From Narthecium ossifragum (Eukaryota > Streptophyta > Magnoliopsida > Dioscoreales > Nartheciaceae), in assembly GCA_963920575.1 (NCBI GenBank), contig OY986967.1:9356061-9420060 (forward strand): a stretch of 64,000 nt of DNA, in the 5' to 3' direction. The position numbers were made by a program, and so were the translations under genes. The notes beneath the pieces are model-generated. The model saw only the letters and a program-made list of their open reading frames with translations, was not told the DNA's origin and did not search any database. Positions 18,645-30,504 of the stretch are shown in pieces (the stretch's first letter is position 1; the number at the start of each line of letters is the position of its first letter).

Positions 18645-21056
18645 TGTGAGGACCCGTTCCTCCATCCCGGTCCGACCCCGTTAGGTCGAGGGTTTGGCCT
18701 TGTTTCGCGATCATTAGATTTTTGTAGGTGCTCTCAATCGGAAGATCGGAGCTCGATTGGACAAGATCGAGACGGACGACCGATATGAGATCTCGCTGAC
18801 TCACCCCAATCCTTTAGTAGGTGGGTTGGGTATTGTAGCCGATCGGTACAAATACCCCCTCACCTCCTCTTTTCCTCTCTTTTCTTTCCCCTGCTCCCCG
18901 TGACCCTTCTTCTCCTTCCTTCTCCTTTCCTTCCCGTCATGAGTGAAACCTTGAGAGAGAGGGCGATCTGGCAGCTTCCCCGGCGAGCTTGGAGGTGCTG
19001 CACAACGAGGGAGGAGCTGGGCTGGCAGAGTTTAGCGGCTGGTTTAGCGCAAAGGTAGGATTTATCTTTTGAGCTTGTTTTGATGTCCACTGTTGATTAA
19101 ATGCATAAATCCTTGATTAAATCATGCTAGATGGTTGGCTTAGGGATGATTGATAACTGTCTGAAGTTGGATTGAGGTTTTAATTGGAGTTAAGTTGGAT
19201 TTAAGCTTGTTTTCATTGATGTGTTTCCAGATTTTCTGTTTCAATTAGAACAGTGGTGTTCTAGCTTCAATACAGATCCGTACGCGCCTGAGCTCAGTTT
19301 GTGGTCTACATGAAAGTTGTAGAGTTATGAGTTACCTTTCAACTACAACTTATTTCATGATTGTTCGAGCTACGTATAATTTCTGGTAAATTAAATGGTC
19401 TGTCTGTGCTGAAACAGAACAGATTTAAGCAAGATTTCATCATGTTAATTTTCGGATTTTTGATATAAATAGAATAGCGGTGCTCTAACGTTATTTCCGA
19501 GCTGTACGTACTTTATATCAGTTTTTGTTCTATATAAAAGTTGTAGATTGATGAGTTAGCTTTCAACTGAAACTGGTTTCAGGATTTTTGGAGCTATGTA
19601 TAATTTCTGGTAAATTAAATGGGCTGTCTGTGCTGAAACAGCGCAGTCATCTTAATTAGTCTAATTAAGTGGGTTTTCCTTATTAAATGCATCTGATCTT
19701 TGGAAGAGATGATCTTAGGGATATTCAGGTGTGATCTACAAAGTTTGGTTTGAATCTGATTTACTTCGAAAGGATTTTGACTGGGTTTATCAAATCTGAG
19801 ATTTAACTGAAATTGTAGGTCTTCATCAGTTTGCTTTTATCCGATCGATCCTATCTTTAGGTATGTGATTCGGGTTATGCTGCTGAGTAGGCATATCAAG
19901 TTTCACATCAATCGGACAATTAGATTGACATATATGATTTTCTGAAGTTATCGAGATTGTTTGCTTTAATATCGATAAAGTTGGTTTTTGTATCTTAGCT
20001 TAGATATATTATTATTATATCTGTTTAAGTCCGTCTGTTGCTTGTGGTTGAACCAGGGGAGTCACACTCTCTTGGGATGTGTGGAATAAATAGGCCTTAA
20101 GTACGCCCTCCGCTTTGATTAAAATATTAGTATATTGCTGTCATAGTTTGTTAGTTTAGCTGGGGTTGTATCCCGTTGTAGGCATGAGTGCCTATTTTAT
20201 CTGTTTTCCTTAGACCCTTGATATGTTTACCCCTTGGTGAGCTATGTGCTACGCCAAGCCTTGAATTTTATTCTGGCATCATGTTGCATGCTTATACTTT
20301 TGTTTGTGCATGAGCATTTCATGCATCTAATTGTATTAGATGCATAGAGGATAGTACATGGGCGATGGGTTGATCGAAGATCCGAGGCTTTCGAATAGCT
20401 CGAATCTAGCCTTAGGATCGAGGCTGGGCAGCAAGGTCTAATATTTAATCTGTTATAATAATCTGATAGTTTGAGGTGACTGTCTAGTTGGCTGCAATAG
20501 CTTGATCGAGGTTTAGAGGTCGTTCTGGGTTCCAGGCTCAATCTAAGTTTCACTGTTATGGGGAGTTACGTACCACCCTGTGTTCTACCCCTGCTGTTTG
20601 AACCCTGGAGTCGCTTGGTTGAGAGGGACAAGTGATGGCGTTACCAGAGGTCATCAGTGTGCGTAACGTGGAGTTCCTCTAAACATGAGTTGGAACCTAG
20701 TACTTTATTGTTCCCTTCCTTTGTGATTGTCGTAGACGGTGCAGGCGTCAGCTATTTTTTCGTAAATCCCAACTGGACAGGCACATGGTGGCGCGTCGGC
20801 TTCGGAGGTGTTTCGAGGACTTGGGGTTCATTTTATCGTGTTTGATGACTTAAATGTATAATTTCCTTCTGTAAGGATTTTGAGGATTAAATATATTGTG
20901 TCAGAATCTTGAATTTTATTAGAAATTTTATTTTGACCCCAGATTCAACTGTTAATTTGTTGTCTTATTTTATTGTAATCGCGTGTTTGATGGATTGAAT
21001 AGATTAGGAATCCTCACACCCTGGACCAGATGGGTTTTCTGGGTTGGGGTATGACA
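18645..21056 (+). repeat. Solo LTR of family B inside Athila integrase
   Basis: It starts TGTGAGGACC and ends GGGTATGACA, about 2.4 kb. The flanks CTGTC (18640-18644) and CTATC (21057-21061) are a target duplication with one mismatch, so this is a solo LTR left by LTR-LTR recombination. It shares its start and several inner blocks (a GATGGGTTGATC and TTTCG block near 20365) with Tekay LTRs and is probably from a related chromovirus. A pyrimidine-rich leader lies near 18868-18938. Confidence 0.85.
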
Positions 21057-21618
21057 CTATCACTCCTATGCATGCGGAGGCCATTTTTCAATGAAAAGAC
21101 TGCTGCTAAAATTCTTCAATGTGGTTTTTACTGGCCTACTATGTTTCGCGATGTTAATATTTTCTAGGCGGCATATGATGCCTTTGTACCCCATTCAAGC
21201 TGTAGAGATTTTTGATTGATGGGGTATAGATTTCATGGGACCCTTTCCTTCTTCTTTTGGGCATTTATATATATTGTTGGCTATGGAATACGTGTCTAAG
21301 TGGGTGGAAGCCGTTGCATGTAGGAACAATGATCATTCCACTGTTATGAAGTTTCTTAAAGAGCATGTTTTGTCCCGATTTGGTACTCCTAGAGTTATTA
21401 TTAGTGATCAGGGATCACATTTTTGTAAATGCTGTTTTGAGGCTTTGATGTGCAGGTATGGATTCACATCTAAAGTTTTCATTGCTTATCATCCACAGAT
21501 GAATGGCTAACAGGGAGATAAAGCAAATCCTAGAGAAGACAGTGAGCCCTAACAGAAAAGACTGGTCCTTGACCAAATCTTCTTAGAAGCTAAGATAGCC
21601 TTGCTGAGATACGCTATA
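21057..21618 (+). pseudogene. Athila integrase, central part
   Basis: It has ACGGHF and the first catalytic Asp in GIDFMGPFPSSFG, then KWVEAVACRNND and the second Asp in VIISDQGSHF. The cysteine half of the zinc finger is missing between NIF and MMPLYPIQ. After HPQMNG a deletion of about 14 bases removes the residues that hold the third catalytic residue (Glu). Coding sequence fades after EKTVSPNRKDW and is cut at 21619 by an LTR fragment. Confidence 0.85.
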
Positions 21619-22285
21619 TGTTACACCCTGACCCAGAAAACCCATCCAAATCGAGGTGTGAACAACCTAAACCTGTTTCTAAAAGCAAATTGCGAGTCTC
21701 CCTTGTATTTCCTCAGTTTGAACCCTGTACAATTTCATCAATAGATGCAAATGTATTAAATGCATAATAAATTTACAACTATGAATTTGAACCAATTATA
21801 ATTAAAATAAATAACTGATTATTACATTCCTCAAATGTCTACATTAAAGAATATTACAAATTTTCTCGAATACAACTTGATTAAGAATCATATAATTTTG
21901 TCCTCAAATACATTGAATTATATATTAATTTGTACATTATTTATTAAAATTGTCAATTAACTGTAGAAGAACTCCTCGAATCTCCAAGACCACTTGAAAG
22001 AAGGAACTGCATCGACGATGCAGCCCAGCTAAGGTGAGCAATAATGCCCAGTGGGGTTCTACTCTACGTCGAAGAAAGAGAAACTGCAATTGTGTCATTC
22101 TTCGCCTAAGCCTAAGGTATGCCAAGAGGCCCCATAACCCTATCGATTCCCGTGAGTTCCTGTCCAGGTCCCACCGTTACCCAAAAAACAAACGAGAGGA
22201 AACAAAGACTATGGGCTCCTGTCCAGGTACCACCCTGCCCAGACATACCATCTTTCGCGAGGACACACATATCAGGGACATCGGC
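21619..22285 (-). repeat. Fragment of a family B-like LTR, minus strand
   Basis: It begins with the complement of the B LTR end (plus strand TGTTACACCCTGACCCAGAA) and continues through U5 and R blocks. It stops at 22285, where Tekay copy 2 begins. Its U3 side is absent. It contains no gene. Confidence 0.75.
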
Positions 22286-24474
22286 TGTGAGGACCCGTCC
22301 CTCTACTCATGTGGCTCGTTGTGGACCGCAAGGGTAATTTGCTAAATTACACCTTGTCGGCTTGTTTCACACCCGCGTGTGCACACACTGACCATGTTTG
22401 TGGTAATGTTTGGCAAGAATGGTTAGTGAGACCCGGGATCGAAAGATCCGGGCTTGGGCTTGAGTTTTAGCCCAAGTAAGGCTTTCTGCACCTAAGGGAT
22501 CGATCTTCCTTACTAGAAGATTGATCTTTTAGTGCCAGAAAGTCAAACCCTATTTGGCAAGGAAGATCGATCTCTTCTCAAAAGAGATCGATCTCTCTTC
22601 AGTCGGTTCATTCGTCTACAAAACGAACGAAACTTTTTCCTTTGATTTTTTTGGAAAATCTGAGTTTTCAGCCGTGTTCTTGCTGGATTTGACTTCGTTT
22701 GAGGAAGATCTAAGGCCTAGCAGCTTAGATTGAAGCTGCTATTGCATAGGTAGGGATCCTACCTACAATCTTTTGGGTTTTTGGAGTTTTTCTGGTTTGA
22801 TTGTAATCTTTTGCTTAGATCTGTTAAAATACATGTTTGTTTTCCATAATCTTATCGGTTTTGGACTCGTGGTTGGTTGGTCTACCAGATCCCAGAGTTT
22901 AGGGGGATTTGCTTGTATTTTTCAGCGGTATTTCTCGCCGTCCGGTCACCGGAGAACCCATTCGGATCGATCTCCCTTGAGGGAAGATCGATCCCTTGTG
23001 GGGCATCATGCCCAGCCCGAGCAGGATCGATCCCTCGGTTGGAGAAGATCGATCGTTACCTAGGCTGGTATGGCGGTCTCCAGGTCACGAAGAAGATCGA
23101 TCCTTCTGGGGAAGAAGATCGATCTCTTTCGGTTGACAGGGATGAGTTTTCTCCCAAGTACTAAGAAGATCGATCTCTCCTCGAAGTGGGATCGATCTCT
23201 TAGTGGCTGAGGGGTGTTTTCAAGTGGTTTTTGCCCGTGGGGCTTTGTATGATGGTTTTCCTTACGGCTTTATACCTGGTACATATGTTTATGCATGTTA
23301 GCCCTATAATAGGGGCAGTGGTGAACCGAGAGAGTGATGACTCCCGGGATGTTTAGAATTAACGGGTGGGTAGCCCTACAGCTTTCCTTTGCTTTGCATG
23401 CCAGCGTGCGCTGAGGGCTTTATCTGTGATATCTGTGAGCTGTTGTTTGTGGGGCTGCTTCTCGATGCAGGTGTTGTGGTGGACTGCTGACAGTTGGTGG
23501 TGGTATCACTGTAGCAGCTCCTAGACCTTACTTACCTGTTCACCACCCCGGGCCGGCAGGGTGCCGTGCCCAGACCTTATTTGATGTATCATCACATACT
23601 TGTGCATGCTTATCTGTATTATCCTGAGTGTGATCATAGCATGCATTATTTTGTGCATTAGTTGCATCTGTGTAGGACGCTGGCGATGGGTTGATCACCG
23701 ATCCGGGGCTTTCGGGTAGTCCGGATCTAGGTCTAGGACCGTTGCGGGTAGCTTGGTCCAGGACTCGATTTGTAGTATTTAGTCCATTTCGATGATAGTG
23801 TTAGATGACCTGAATACATGTTGTTTGATGTTTATAGGTCGTGTCGACTCCAAGTGAAATCTGAGGTGTAGCCAAGGTCCGGTGTTCCTGACTCTTGGGT
23901 AGAGGAGAGCCTACCCAGCGGTGTCCTTGCTCGCCAAACAGTGTCATGTCTCCTGTTGAGAGTCTGCAGTGTTTTGGGCCTGCGTTCACAGACTCCCGGT
24001 AGGGTTATGGGAGCCTTGTATACACCCAGGGTAGACTTGGGGGCGACACTGTTGTGTCCCCTCCCTTGTGAGTGTCGTAGTGTAGTGTCCCTGCTGAGTT
24101 TAGTGCTCACTCCAACCCGGGCTGTGTTTTGTAGGTGCTGGCGCTAGCTCTTCTTTTGTTGCACCTACCGGGCCGGTGTTTGGTGACGTGGTGGCGTCTG
24201 GTGGTGCTTGAGGTACGGTGATCGTCAGTTATACCCTTTTGTTTAGTTAACCTCCTACGGGAGAGATTTTGTATAACTTTTACCATGTTGAGGATTTGTA
24301 ATATATTCAGTTTCAGTTTTGAGGTTTGTGATTGTTTGTTTAAAACAGAATGATTATGAATTGCTAGGGAGACCACTATGATCAGAGGGAAACCTCGCCA
24401 AAATTTCCGCAGTAGGTTAGGTTTCGGTTTGCGTCGCCTGACCCGGTTGGGCCTACGCGGGTCGGGGCGCGACA
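22286..24474 (+). repeat. 5' LTR of Tekay copy 2
   Basis: It starts TGTGAGGACC and ends GGGGCGCGACA, 2.19 kb. Between about 22498 and 23197 it holds many GATCGATC motifs. It is less like the LTRs of copy 3 than those are like each other, so it appears to come from an older or different subfamily. The TATA-like site of copy 3 (TATAAAG) has no clear counterpart here. Confidence 0.88.
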
Positions 24475-24477
24475 GCT

Positions 24478-24489
24478 TGGTATTAGAGC
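24478..24489 (+). promoter_or_regulatory. Primer-binding site of Tekay copy 2, one mismatch
   Basis: It reads TGGTATTAGAGC, where the other copies have TGGTATCAGAGC for initiator Met tRNA. The difference is a single C to T. Confidence 0.85.
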
Positions 24490-24676
24490 ATAGGCTATAG
24501 ATCCCATGGAGTAGGATTAGGTTTCGGTTGAGATTGAGCATGGGCTGGGATAGTTCTATGTCTATAACATCTGTACATGCTCTCTTTGTGTTGTGTATGT
24601 CTTACGCATTGTTGTTATGCTGTTTGTTTTACCATTCTAACGAGCGAAAGCTCGTTTGTTGTTGGTGATCGTGCGG

Positions 24677-25897
24677 ATGTCGGGAGCTCGCGGCCGACCT
24701 TCTGTTGTCGGTCGGGGTGGGGCACGACCTGGTCGACCCGCCCGACTGGACAGGACTGCTCCTGTCAGGGTAGTCCGGGCTAGACGGACTGTACCATCAC
24801 CAGCGGCGGTTTCGGTCGCGCAGGCGGAGGTCTTCCTCGCCGAGGAGGAGGCCCTTGTTCCTGCCAACGGGCTGGCCTCGGTGGCTATCACAATGGCTTT
24901 CCAGCGGCTGAACCCACCTAGGTTCAGCGGTAGGTCTGGAGATCCGACCGCAGCGGACGACTGGCTCGACGGAGTCTCGCGCGTCCTTGATGCTCTCTTC
25001 GTCGAGGACGACCGGGTACGGGTCACCCTCGCGGCGTTCTAGCTCGATGGAGACGCTCGTGACTGGTGGCGCACCGCCCAGCACACCAGTGACGGAGAGG
25101 TACCACTGTGGGAGGAGTTCAGGGCGATGTTCTTGGACGTGCTCTTCCCGGCGAGTGCACGTGACGCCCTGACCTGCGAGTACCAGTCCCTTGTGCAGGG
25201 TACTCGCTCCGTTTAGCAATATGCCTCCAGGTTCACTCACCTTGTTCGGTTTGCGGGGGCAGTTGTAGCAGATCAGACAGCCAGGGTGTGGCAGTTTGAG
25301 TGGGGACTTTGGCCAGAGATCCGGCAGCAAACTAGCTCACACTGCTTCCAGTTGTACTCAGCGATCCTGAACTGCGCCTTTGCAGTAGAAGCTAAGTTGA
25401 GGGATGACAGGTGCCGTGCAGTTCCACCGGCACCCCCCACCAACACGCAGCAGTGACCCCAGGGCAGAGGGGGGTTCGGTAGAGGGCATCAGCGGCGTCA
25501 GCGACCCTTTCAGCAGCAGCCGCCGTGTGCACTACAATACCAGCAGCCTCTACCGAGTCCACCAGCCCCATTTCTATTGACGGCCGGGCCATCTGGGCAG
25601 GCTCCGTCAGGGGGAGGCTAGGGTCAGCAACCTAGTGGCGCATCGACCACGTCTTTTCAGTGCGGGCAACCGGGGCACTACCGTAGAAACTGTCCTTTGC
25701 GAGGAGCGCGGGGCGCTATGCCACAAGGCAGTAGAGGCGGAGGGTCCAGTGCCTGGCAGGGGAGCGGTGGTGGGCGCGGGTCAAGGGCAGGATCGAGCCG
25801 CTCCAGAGGTGGAGGCGGCCAGCAAGGGTAGGTGTTTGCCCTCCCAGTTCAGCTGTATCAGCCGCCATCGCAGTACCAGCAGCCACAACAGTACTAG
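24677..25897 (+). pseudogene. gag: Gag of Tekay copy 2
   Basis: It starts MSGARGRPSVVGRGGARPGR. The gag core (FQRLNPPRFSGRSGDPTAAD, DWLDGVSRVLDALFV, DARDWWRTAQHTSDG) would form the particle. The zinc knuckle near 25655-25690 has lost its first Cys (SFQCGQPGHYRRNC). In-frame stops compared with copy 3 are TAG at 25040, 25214, 25619, 25829 and 25895 (mostly CAG in copy 3) and TGA at 25454 (CGA). The Q-rich tail runs directly into RT sequence at about 25898. Confidence 0.88.
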
Positions 25898-27227
25898 CAG
25901 AGCAAAGTGAGTTGAGTACCCAGCTAGACAAGCTTACCAGCAGAGGTTTCATCCGTCCTAGCATGTCTCCCTGGGGGCGCCAGTGTTGTTCGCAAAGAAG
26001 ACGGATGGTACCCTTCGACTTTGCATAGACTACAGACGGCTCAACAGGGTGACGGTGAAGAACAGGTACCGGATGCCGAGGATCGATGACCTGTTTGACC
26101 AGCTGCGAGGATCTTCAGTGTTCTCGAAGATCGACCTCCGCACCGGCTACTACCAGTTGAGGGTTCGGGATTGCGACATCCCGAAGACAGCTTTTCGGAC
26201 TCGGTACGCCTTGTACGAGTTTTTGGTGATGCCGTTTGGGCTGACGAACGCACCAGCAGCGTTCATGGATCTCATTTAGAGGATCTTCTGGCCTTTCCTA
26301 GACGAGTTCATGGTGGTGTTTGTCGACGACATTCTCATCTACTCTCGATCAGAGGCGGAGCACGAACGATACTTGGCGACAGTCTTGTAGCTACTTCGGG
26401 AGCATCGGCTTTATGCCAAGGCTTCCAAGTGTGAGTTATGGCTTGCACAGGTGGGATTCCTTGGACACAAGGTGTCGGCAGCAGGGATCTCAGTCGGCCC
26501 CTCCATGATCGAGGCAGTCGTACAGTGGCAGAGACCGACGGCAGTGTTCGAGGTCCGCAGTTTCCTGGGCTTGGCGGGATACTACAGGCGGTTCATGCGG
26601 AACTTCTCCAGAGTCGCCGGACCGTTGACCAGACTGACACAGTAGGCCGTCCCGTTCGTGTGGGATGATGCTAGTGAGCGAGCCTTCGTAGAGCTGAGGA
26701 CCAGGTTGACTAGTGCGCCGGTGCTGATCGGCCCCGAGCAAGGTATTGGTTACAATGTCTACTGCGACGCCAGCGGTGAGGGTTTGGGGTGCGTCCTCAT
26801 GCAGGAGAGACACGTAGTTGCCTATGGTTCTCGCCAGCTGAAGAACCATGAGAGGAACTACCCGACCCATGACTTGGAGCTAGCGGCAGTGGTATTCGCC
26901 CTGAAGACCTGGCGGCACTACCTCTATGGTGAGAAGTTTTCTGTCTTTTCAGACCATAAGAGCTTGAGGCACGTTTTCACCCAACGTGACCTCAACCTGA
27001 GGTAGTGACGCTGGATGGAGCTACTTGAGGACCACGACTTCGAGCTGCATTACCATCCTGGTAAGGCAAACGTCGTCGCAGACGCACTGAGCAGGCAGGT
27101 GAGAGGCACCAGAGCAGCAGTTGTAGGGTTGTCAGGGCGGCAGTGGCAGGCTCTAGTGACAGCGGGCCAGTTGGGGCTAGAGTTCGAGGATCAGGGATCC
27201 AACAGCTTCCTCTACGCAGTATAGAGT
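25898..27227 (+). pseudogene. Reverse transcriptase and RNase H of Tekay copy 2 (protease deleted)
   Basis: Sequence jumps from the Q-rich gag tail to the RT N-terminus ([14 protein letters not shown] region). The whole protease is absent, and the junction lies at a short CCAGCAG-like repeat present at both edges in copy 3. RT shows [14 protein letters not shown] and FVDDILIYS with both Asp. RNase H shows [12 protein letters not shown] and [14 protein letters not shown]. Stops are TAG at 26277, 26388, 26643, 27003 and 27222 and TGA at 27006. RT and RNase H are in a different frame from gag. Confidence 0.88.
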
Positions 27228-27810
27228 ATGCCAGCAGTTCTAGCCAGAGTGTTAGAGGCACAACACAGTGACCCAGAGCTCGAGGAGTTATGCATAGCGG
27301 CAGGCACAAAGGGCGCAGATGGAGACTGGACAGTATCACCAAGCAGAGGGCTACGGTTCCGAGACAGAGTAGCAGTTCCAGTAGATCCGGTTTTTCGAGA
27401 CAACGTCCTACGAGAGTTCCACCACTCTCGCTTTGCAGTTCATCCCGGCGACACCAAGATGTACCGGGATCTTCGGCGACAGTTCTGGTGGCCGGGATGA
27501 AGAGGGCAGTGACAGAGTTCGTATTGCGCTGCCTTACCTGTCAGAAGGTCAAGGCAGAGCACCAGCGGACTCCGGGGTTACTTCAGCCGCTTCCACTAGC
27601 TGAGTGGAAGTGGGAGCACATCATGATGGACTTCGTGACCGGGCTACCGAGATCGTCTAGGGGGGATGACGTGATTTGGGTTATCGTTGATCGATTGACC
27701 AAATCGGCGCACTTCCTTCCTATGCGGATGACAGACTCGACTGACAGGTTGGGTACTTTGTACGTCAAAGAGGTAGTCAGACTACACAGGGTTCCAGTGT
27801 CGATAGTGTC
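27228..27810 (+). pseudogene. Integrase of Tekay copy 2, truncated
   Basis: The zinc finger (FHHSRFAVHPG, then CLTCQKVKAEH) and the first catalytic Asp (MMDFVTGLP) are present. The second Asp should follow VPVSIVS, which is exactly where similarity ends. A base is missing near 27495 (WWPG instead of WWRGMK), shifting the frame. Confidence 0.85.
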
Positions 27811-28467
27811 CCAAGATCCACGTCACAGCAGCAAAACAAGAGGAAGAAGAAGAAGAAACATCCAGATCCTAAGCTAGAATGTGTCGGAACCCATCCTAAG
27901 AGCCTAATCCAAGATTAAGGTAGAGTTCCCTACCTCTGGGATTGATCTTGGCTGAGATTTCCTCTCCTCTCTTCTCTTCTCCAGCCACGGCCACCATTGA
28001 TCTCCTCCGGTCGCCATTGGTTTCTCCTCTGGCCGCGGCCTGCCTCTCTCTCCCTCTCGATCGCAAGCACCGCCGCCACGCTGGTCGAGATCTCCTCCTC
28101 TGGCCACGGTCATCGCCGGTGGTCTCTTCTCTGGCCACGGTCGTCGCTCTCAAGGGGGGGGGGTTATATGATCAGCTTAAGTTAGATCATGGCCGTCCGA
28201 TCAGCCAGATCTGATCCTAGCCGTTCAAATCTCGATCCTTATGATCGAACTTAGATCGGAGATCCTCCGATATGAGGTTCCCCTAATGGTCTAATCAAAC
28301 ACATACATTATTACAAAGCCGTGTGTGCGTAAGCGTGTGAGAAACCAACTCCGTCAGGAGCCGCAACGATCAAATGAGATCGTGAAGCAAGGCCAACCGA
28401 GTTAAACCAACCGAACCAGACCCTCGACCTACATGGTTGGATCGGGTTGGAGGTACGGGTCCTCACA
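27811..28467 (-). repeat. Fragment of a family B-like LTR, minus strand (U3 and R)
   Basis: On the minus strand it starts TGTGAGGACCCGTACCTCC at 28467, followed by the GTAGGTCGAGGG block found in the LTRs at 18645 and 34505. It has a purine-rich leader on that strand. Its U5 side is missing and it meets Tekay copy 2 near 27810. It is inserted in, or fused to, the RNase H of the Reina element. No gene is present. Confidence 0.75.
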
Positions 28468-28930
28468 CTATCGACCGCCCCTTTTCCATCAGAATTGCCC
28501 CAATGCCTACCCCGGAGGCGTCTATTTCCACCACAAACGTATCCGAGAAGTCCGGAAGAGGAAGCACCGGTGTCGTCGACATCGCTGTCTTCAAGGTTCC
28601 AAAGGCAACGTTGGCTTCTGGACCCCAAGCAAACTGTCCTTTCTTCAGTAGCATCGTCAGGGCTGCCGCTATCATCCCATAGTTCTTGATAAATTTTCTT
28701 TAATACCCCATCAAGCCTAGAAATCCTCGCAACTCTGTCACGGGCTTGGGTATCGGCCACTCTTGCATAGCTTCAATTTTCTTGGGATCTGCCTTAACGT
28801 CTTCTTGTGAAATCAAATGGCCCAAGTACTCCACTTCCTCCTTAGCAAATACACACTTGGAGCGTTTGACAAAGAATTTGTTAGTGGACAAGATGTCAAG
28901 AGCTAACCTTAGATGTTCCAAGTGGGCGCC
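28468..28930 (-). pseudogene. RT C-terminus and start of RNase H (Reina)
   Basis: It encodes EHLRLALDILSTNKFFVKRS, YLGHLISQEDVKADPKKIEA and ELRGFLGLMGYY, then WGPEANVAFGTLKTAM and the RNase H start VEIDASGVGIGAILMEKGR. It stops abruptly at 28468, where an LTR fragment begins. A stop follows GLMGYY. It continues the RT at 30581 once the inserted LTR is removed. Confidence 0.87.
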
Positions 28931-30504
28931 TGATGAGTCACTAATTATTCCTAATTAAACCCCTTAAATTACCTTTGTTAGGCCTAGAGTGTTTGTATTT
29001 AATAGTGTGTTAGTTTATTTCAGGTTTAAATAGGTTTTGAGAAGAAATACAAGAGTTTCGGCTAAGAAGATGAATTTATTTGATAAAGACTGCTTCGTCG
29101 CCTGTCAGGAAAATATTCGTCAGATATTCTGTATACGTCCAAATATTCTGAAACTTTAGTACATGATAGAAGACTTCAAGATCTATAATGTTCATGTTGG
29201 ACACTTTGTGAGATTCCTGATGGTGTGATAGCAGAATTGAAGAATACATGAAGATACATAAGCTGGAAAGCTGCACCGTCGATGCTGAAGATAATATTCG
29301 CTAAATATTCTACATTAATTAGAATATTCTGAAATTTTGGGAGATAAAAGAAGACTTCCAGATCTAGAACTTTCCTGTTGAAGACTTTCTCATATTCCGA
29401 ATATATTAGCTTCAGAATTGATTACAAATCGGAATTCCGAGTAGGAATTGAAGAATAAGGAAGCTGATGACGTGGCAGTTATTAACCTAGTCAAACTGGG
29501 AAGTCCGATCGATCGGTTTGAGTCCAATCGATCTCTCCGATGATGTCAGCAAACCGGAATTTAGGGAAATTAGAGTTTAAGTCCAAATATAACTCCTAAT
29601 TCCGGGCTTGAGGGTTTCTAATATATAAGGGGGTTATTCCAGCCGAAAATCATCATCTTTTGGAGCACTTTTGGAGGAGAAGGTTAGGGTTTTGAAGTCG
29701 GCGATCTTTCCGCGGGGATCAATGGCTTCATCCTCTACACCTATGGCTGATTTCCAAGAGATGAGTGGCTAGTTTTCTTGTTCTTAGAAATACCATGAAA
29801 CTCTAGTGTAACTTTTGATCTTTCTTAGTTGGATTTTTGTAAACTTCTCTAAGTATAATCTCATAAATATGATTTTAATGATTATAGAGTTGAAGGAACA
29901 GAGTTCCGTTGACGTATTATTAGTCCTACATGATGGTTGTACTTGAGTGTAGAGATTCATGAGATAGTTTGCATGTGGTTTGTGATTTACCTTTGAGATA
30001 ATCTATGCTACGTGAAGATAAGTCATGCTAAGGTCATTAGGAGTAGAATATCTTAAGATAATGGTAGGACCGAAGATGATTTATGCCAAACAAAGATAGG
30101 TTATGCCGTAGGGAACATAAAACCTTCTTTTAGGGATTCGTGTGAGCTTGTAGCCATACGATCCATAATGCTTAGAGAAGTGATCAAGATGATAACTATG
30201 AAAGATTAAGGGTGAAACTAGGGTGAATTGTGTATTTTCTAAGACATCTTTTTCCATCTGATTAAAACCTTAATATTTTCCTTTGCTTTCTTAGATAATT
30301 TCAGTTAGATCAATCCATCATTAAAGTGTTTGGTTTAGATCAAGAGTTTTGAGAATCGATTTTGGTTTTCCTAGTAATTCCCTGTGGTTCGACTCCGGAT
30401 TTCACCACTAGTCTACCTAGTAGTATTCGTGATTTAACAAGGATATAAATTTAAGATTTGATTGAGGTTAGCAACGTTTTAACAACGACGTTTGCGAGCG
30501 ATTA
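28931..30504 (+). repeat. Family A LTR inserted in the Reina RT
   Basis: It starts TGATGAGTCACTAA, like the complement of the solo LTR ending at 48998, and ends GCGAGCGATTA (expected CA), 1.57 kb. No internal retrotransposon sequence follows. Instead there are five bases, then a tRNA complement and the Reina RT. The short ORFs inside are not convincing genes. I see no clear target duplication. Confidence 0.85.

Larger units (their letters stand above)
15738..21618 (+). mobile_element. Athila-type Ty3/gypsy element, truncated and split
   Basis: The remnant has the end of gag, then protease, RT, RNase H and part of integrase on the plus strand. It has no LTRs in the window. The 5' part was separated by Tekay copy 1 and would lie left of position 1. 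A family B solo LTR splits integrase, and a B LTR fragment ends it at 21618. The YMDD box, the ENVVVDHLSRL end of RNase H and the GIDFMGPFPSSFG integrase motif are diagnostic of Athila. Confidence 0.88.
22286..27810 (+). mobile_element. Tekay-type chromovirus, copy 2 (3' truncated)
   Basis: It has a full 5' LTR, primer site, gag, RT, RNase H and the first half of integrase. Protease is deleted. At 27810 the similarity to copy 3 stops inside integrase (after VPVSIVS) and an LTR fragment follows. At least a dozen stops interrupt the coding region, most of them C to T. Confidence 0.9.

Noticed and set aside
27942..28214. Ser/Leu-rich ORFs in the family B LTR fragment
   Set aside because: They are translations of the pyrimidine-rich leader of the LTR. 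Overlapping ORFs occur in several frames and they are not shared as coding sequence with the other B LTRs.
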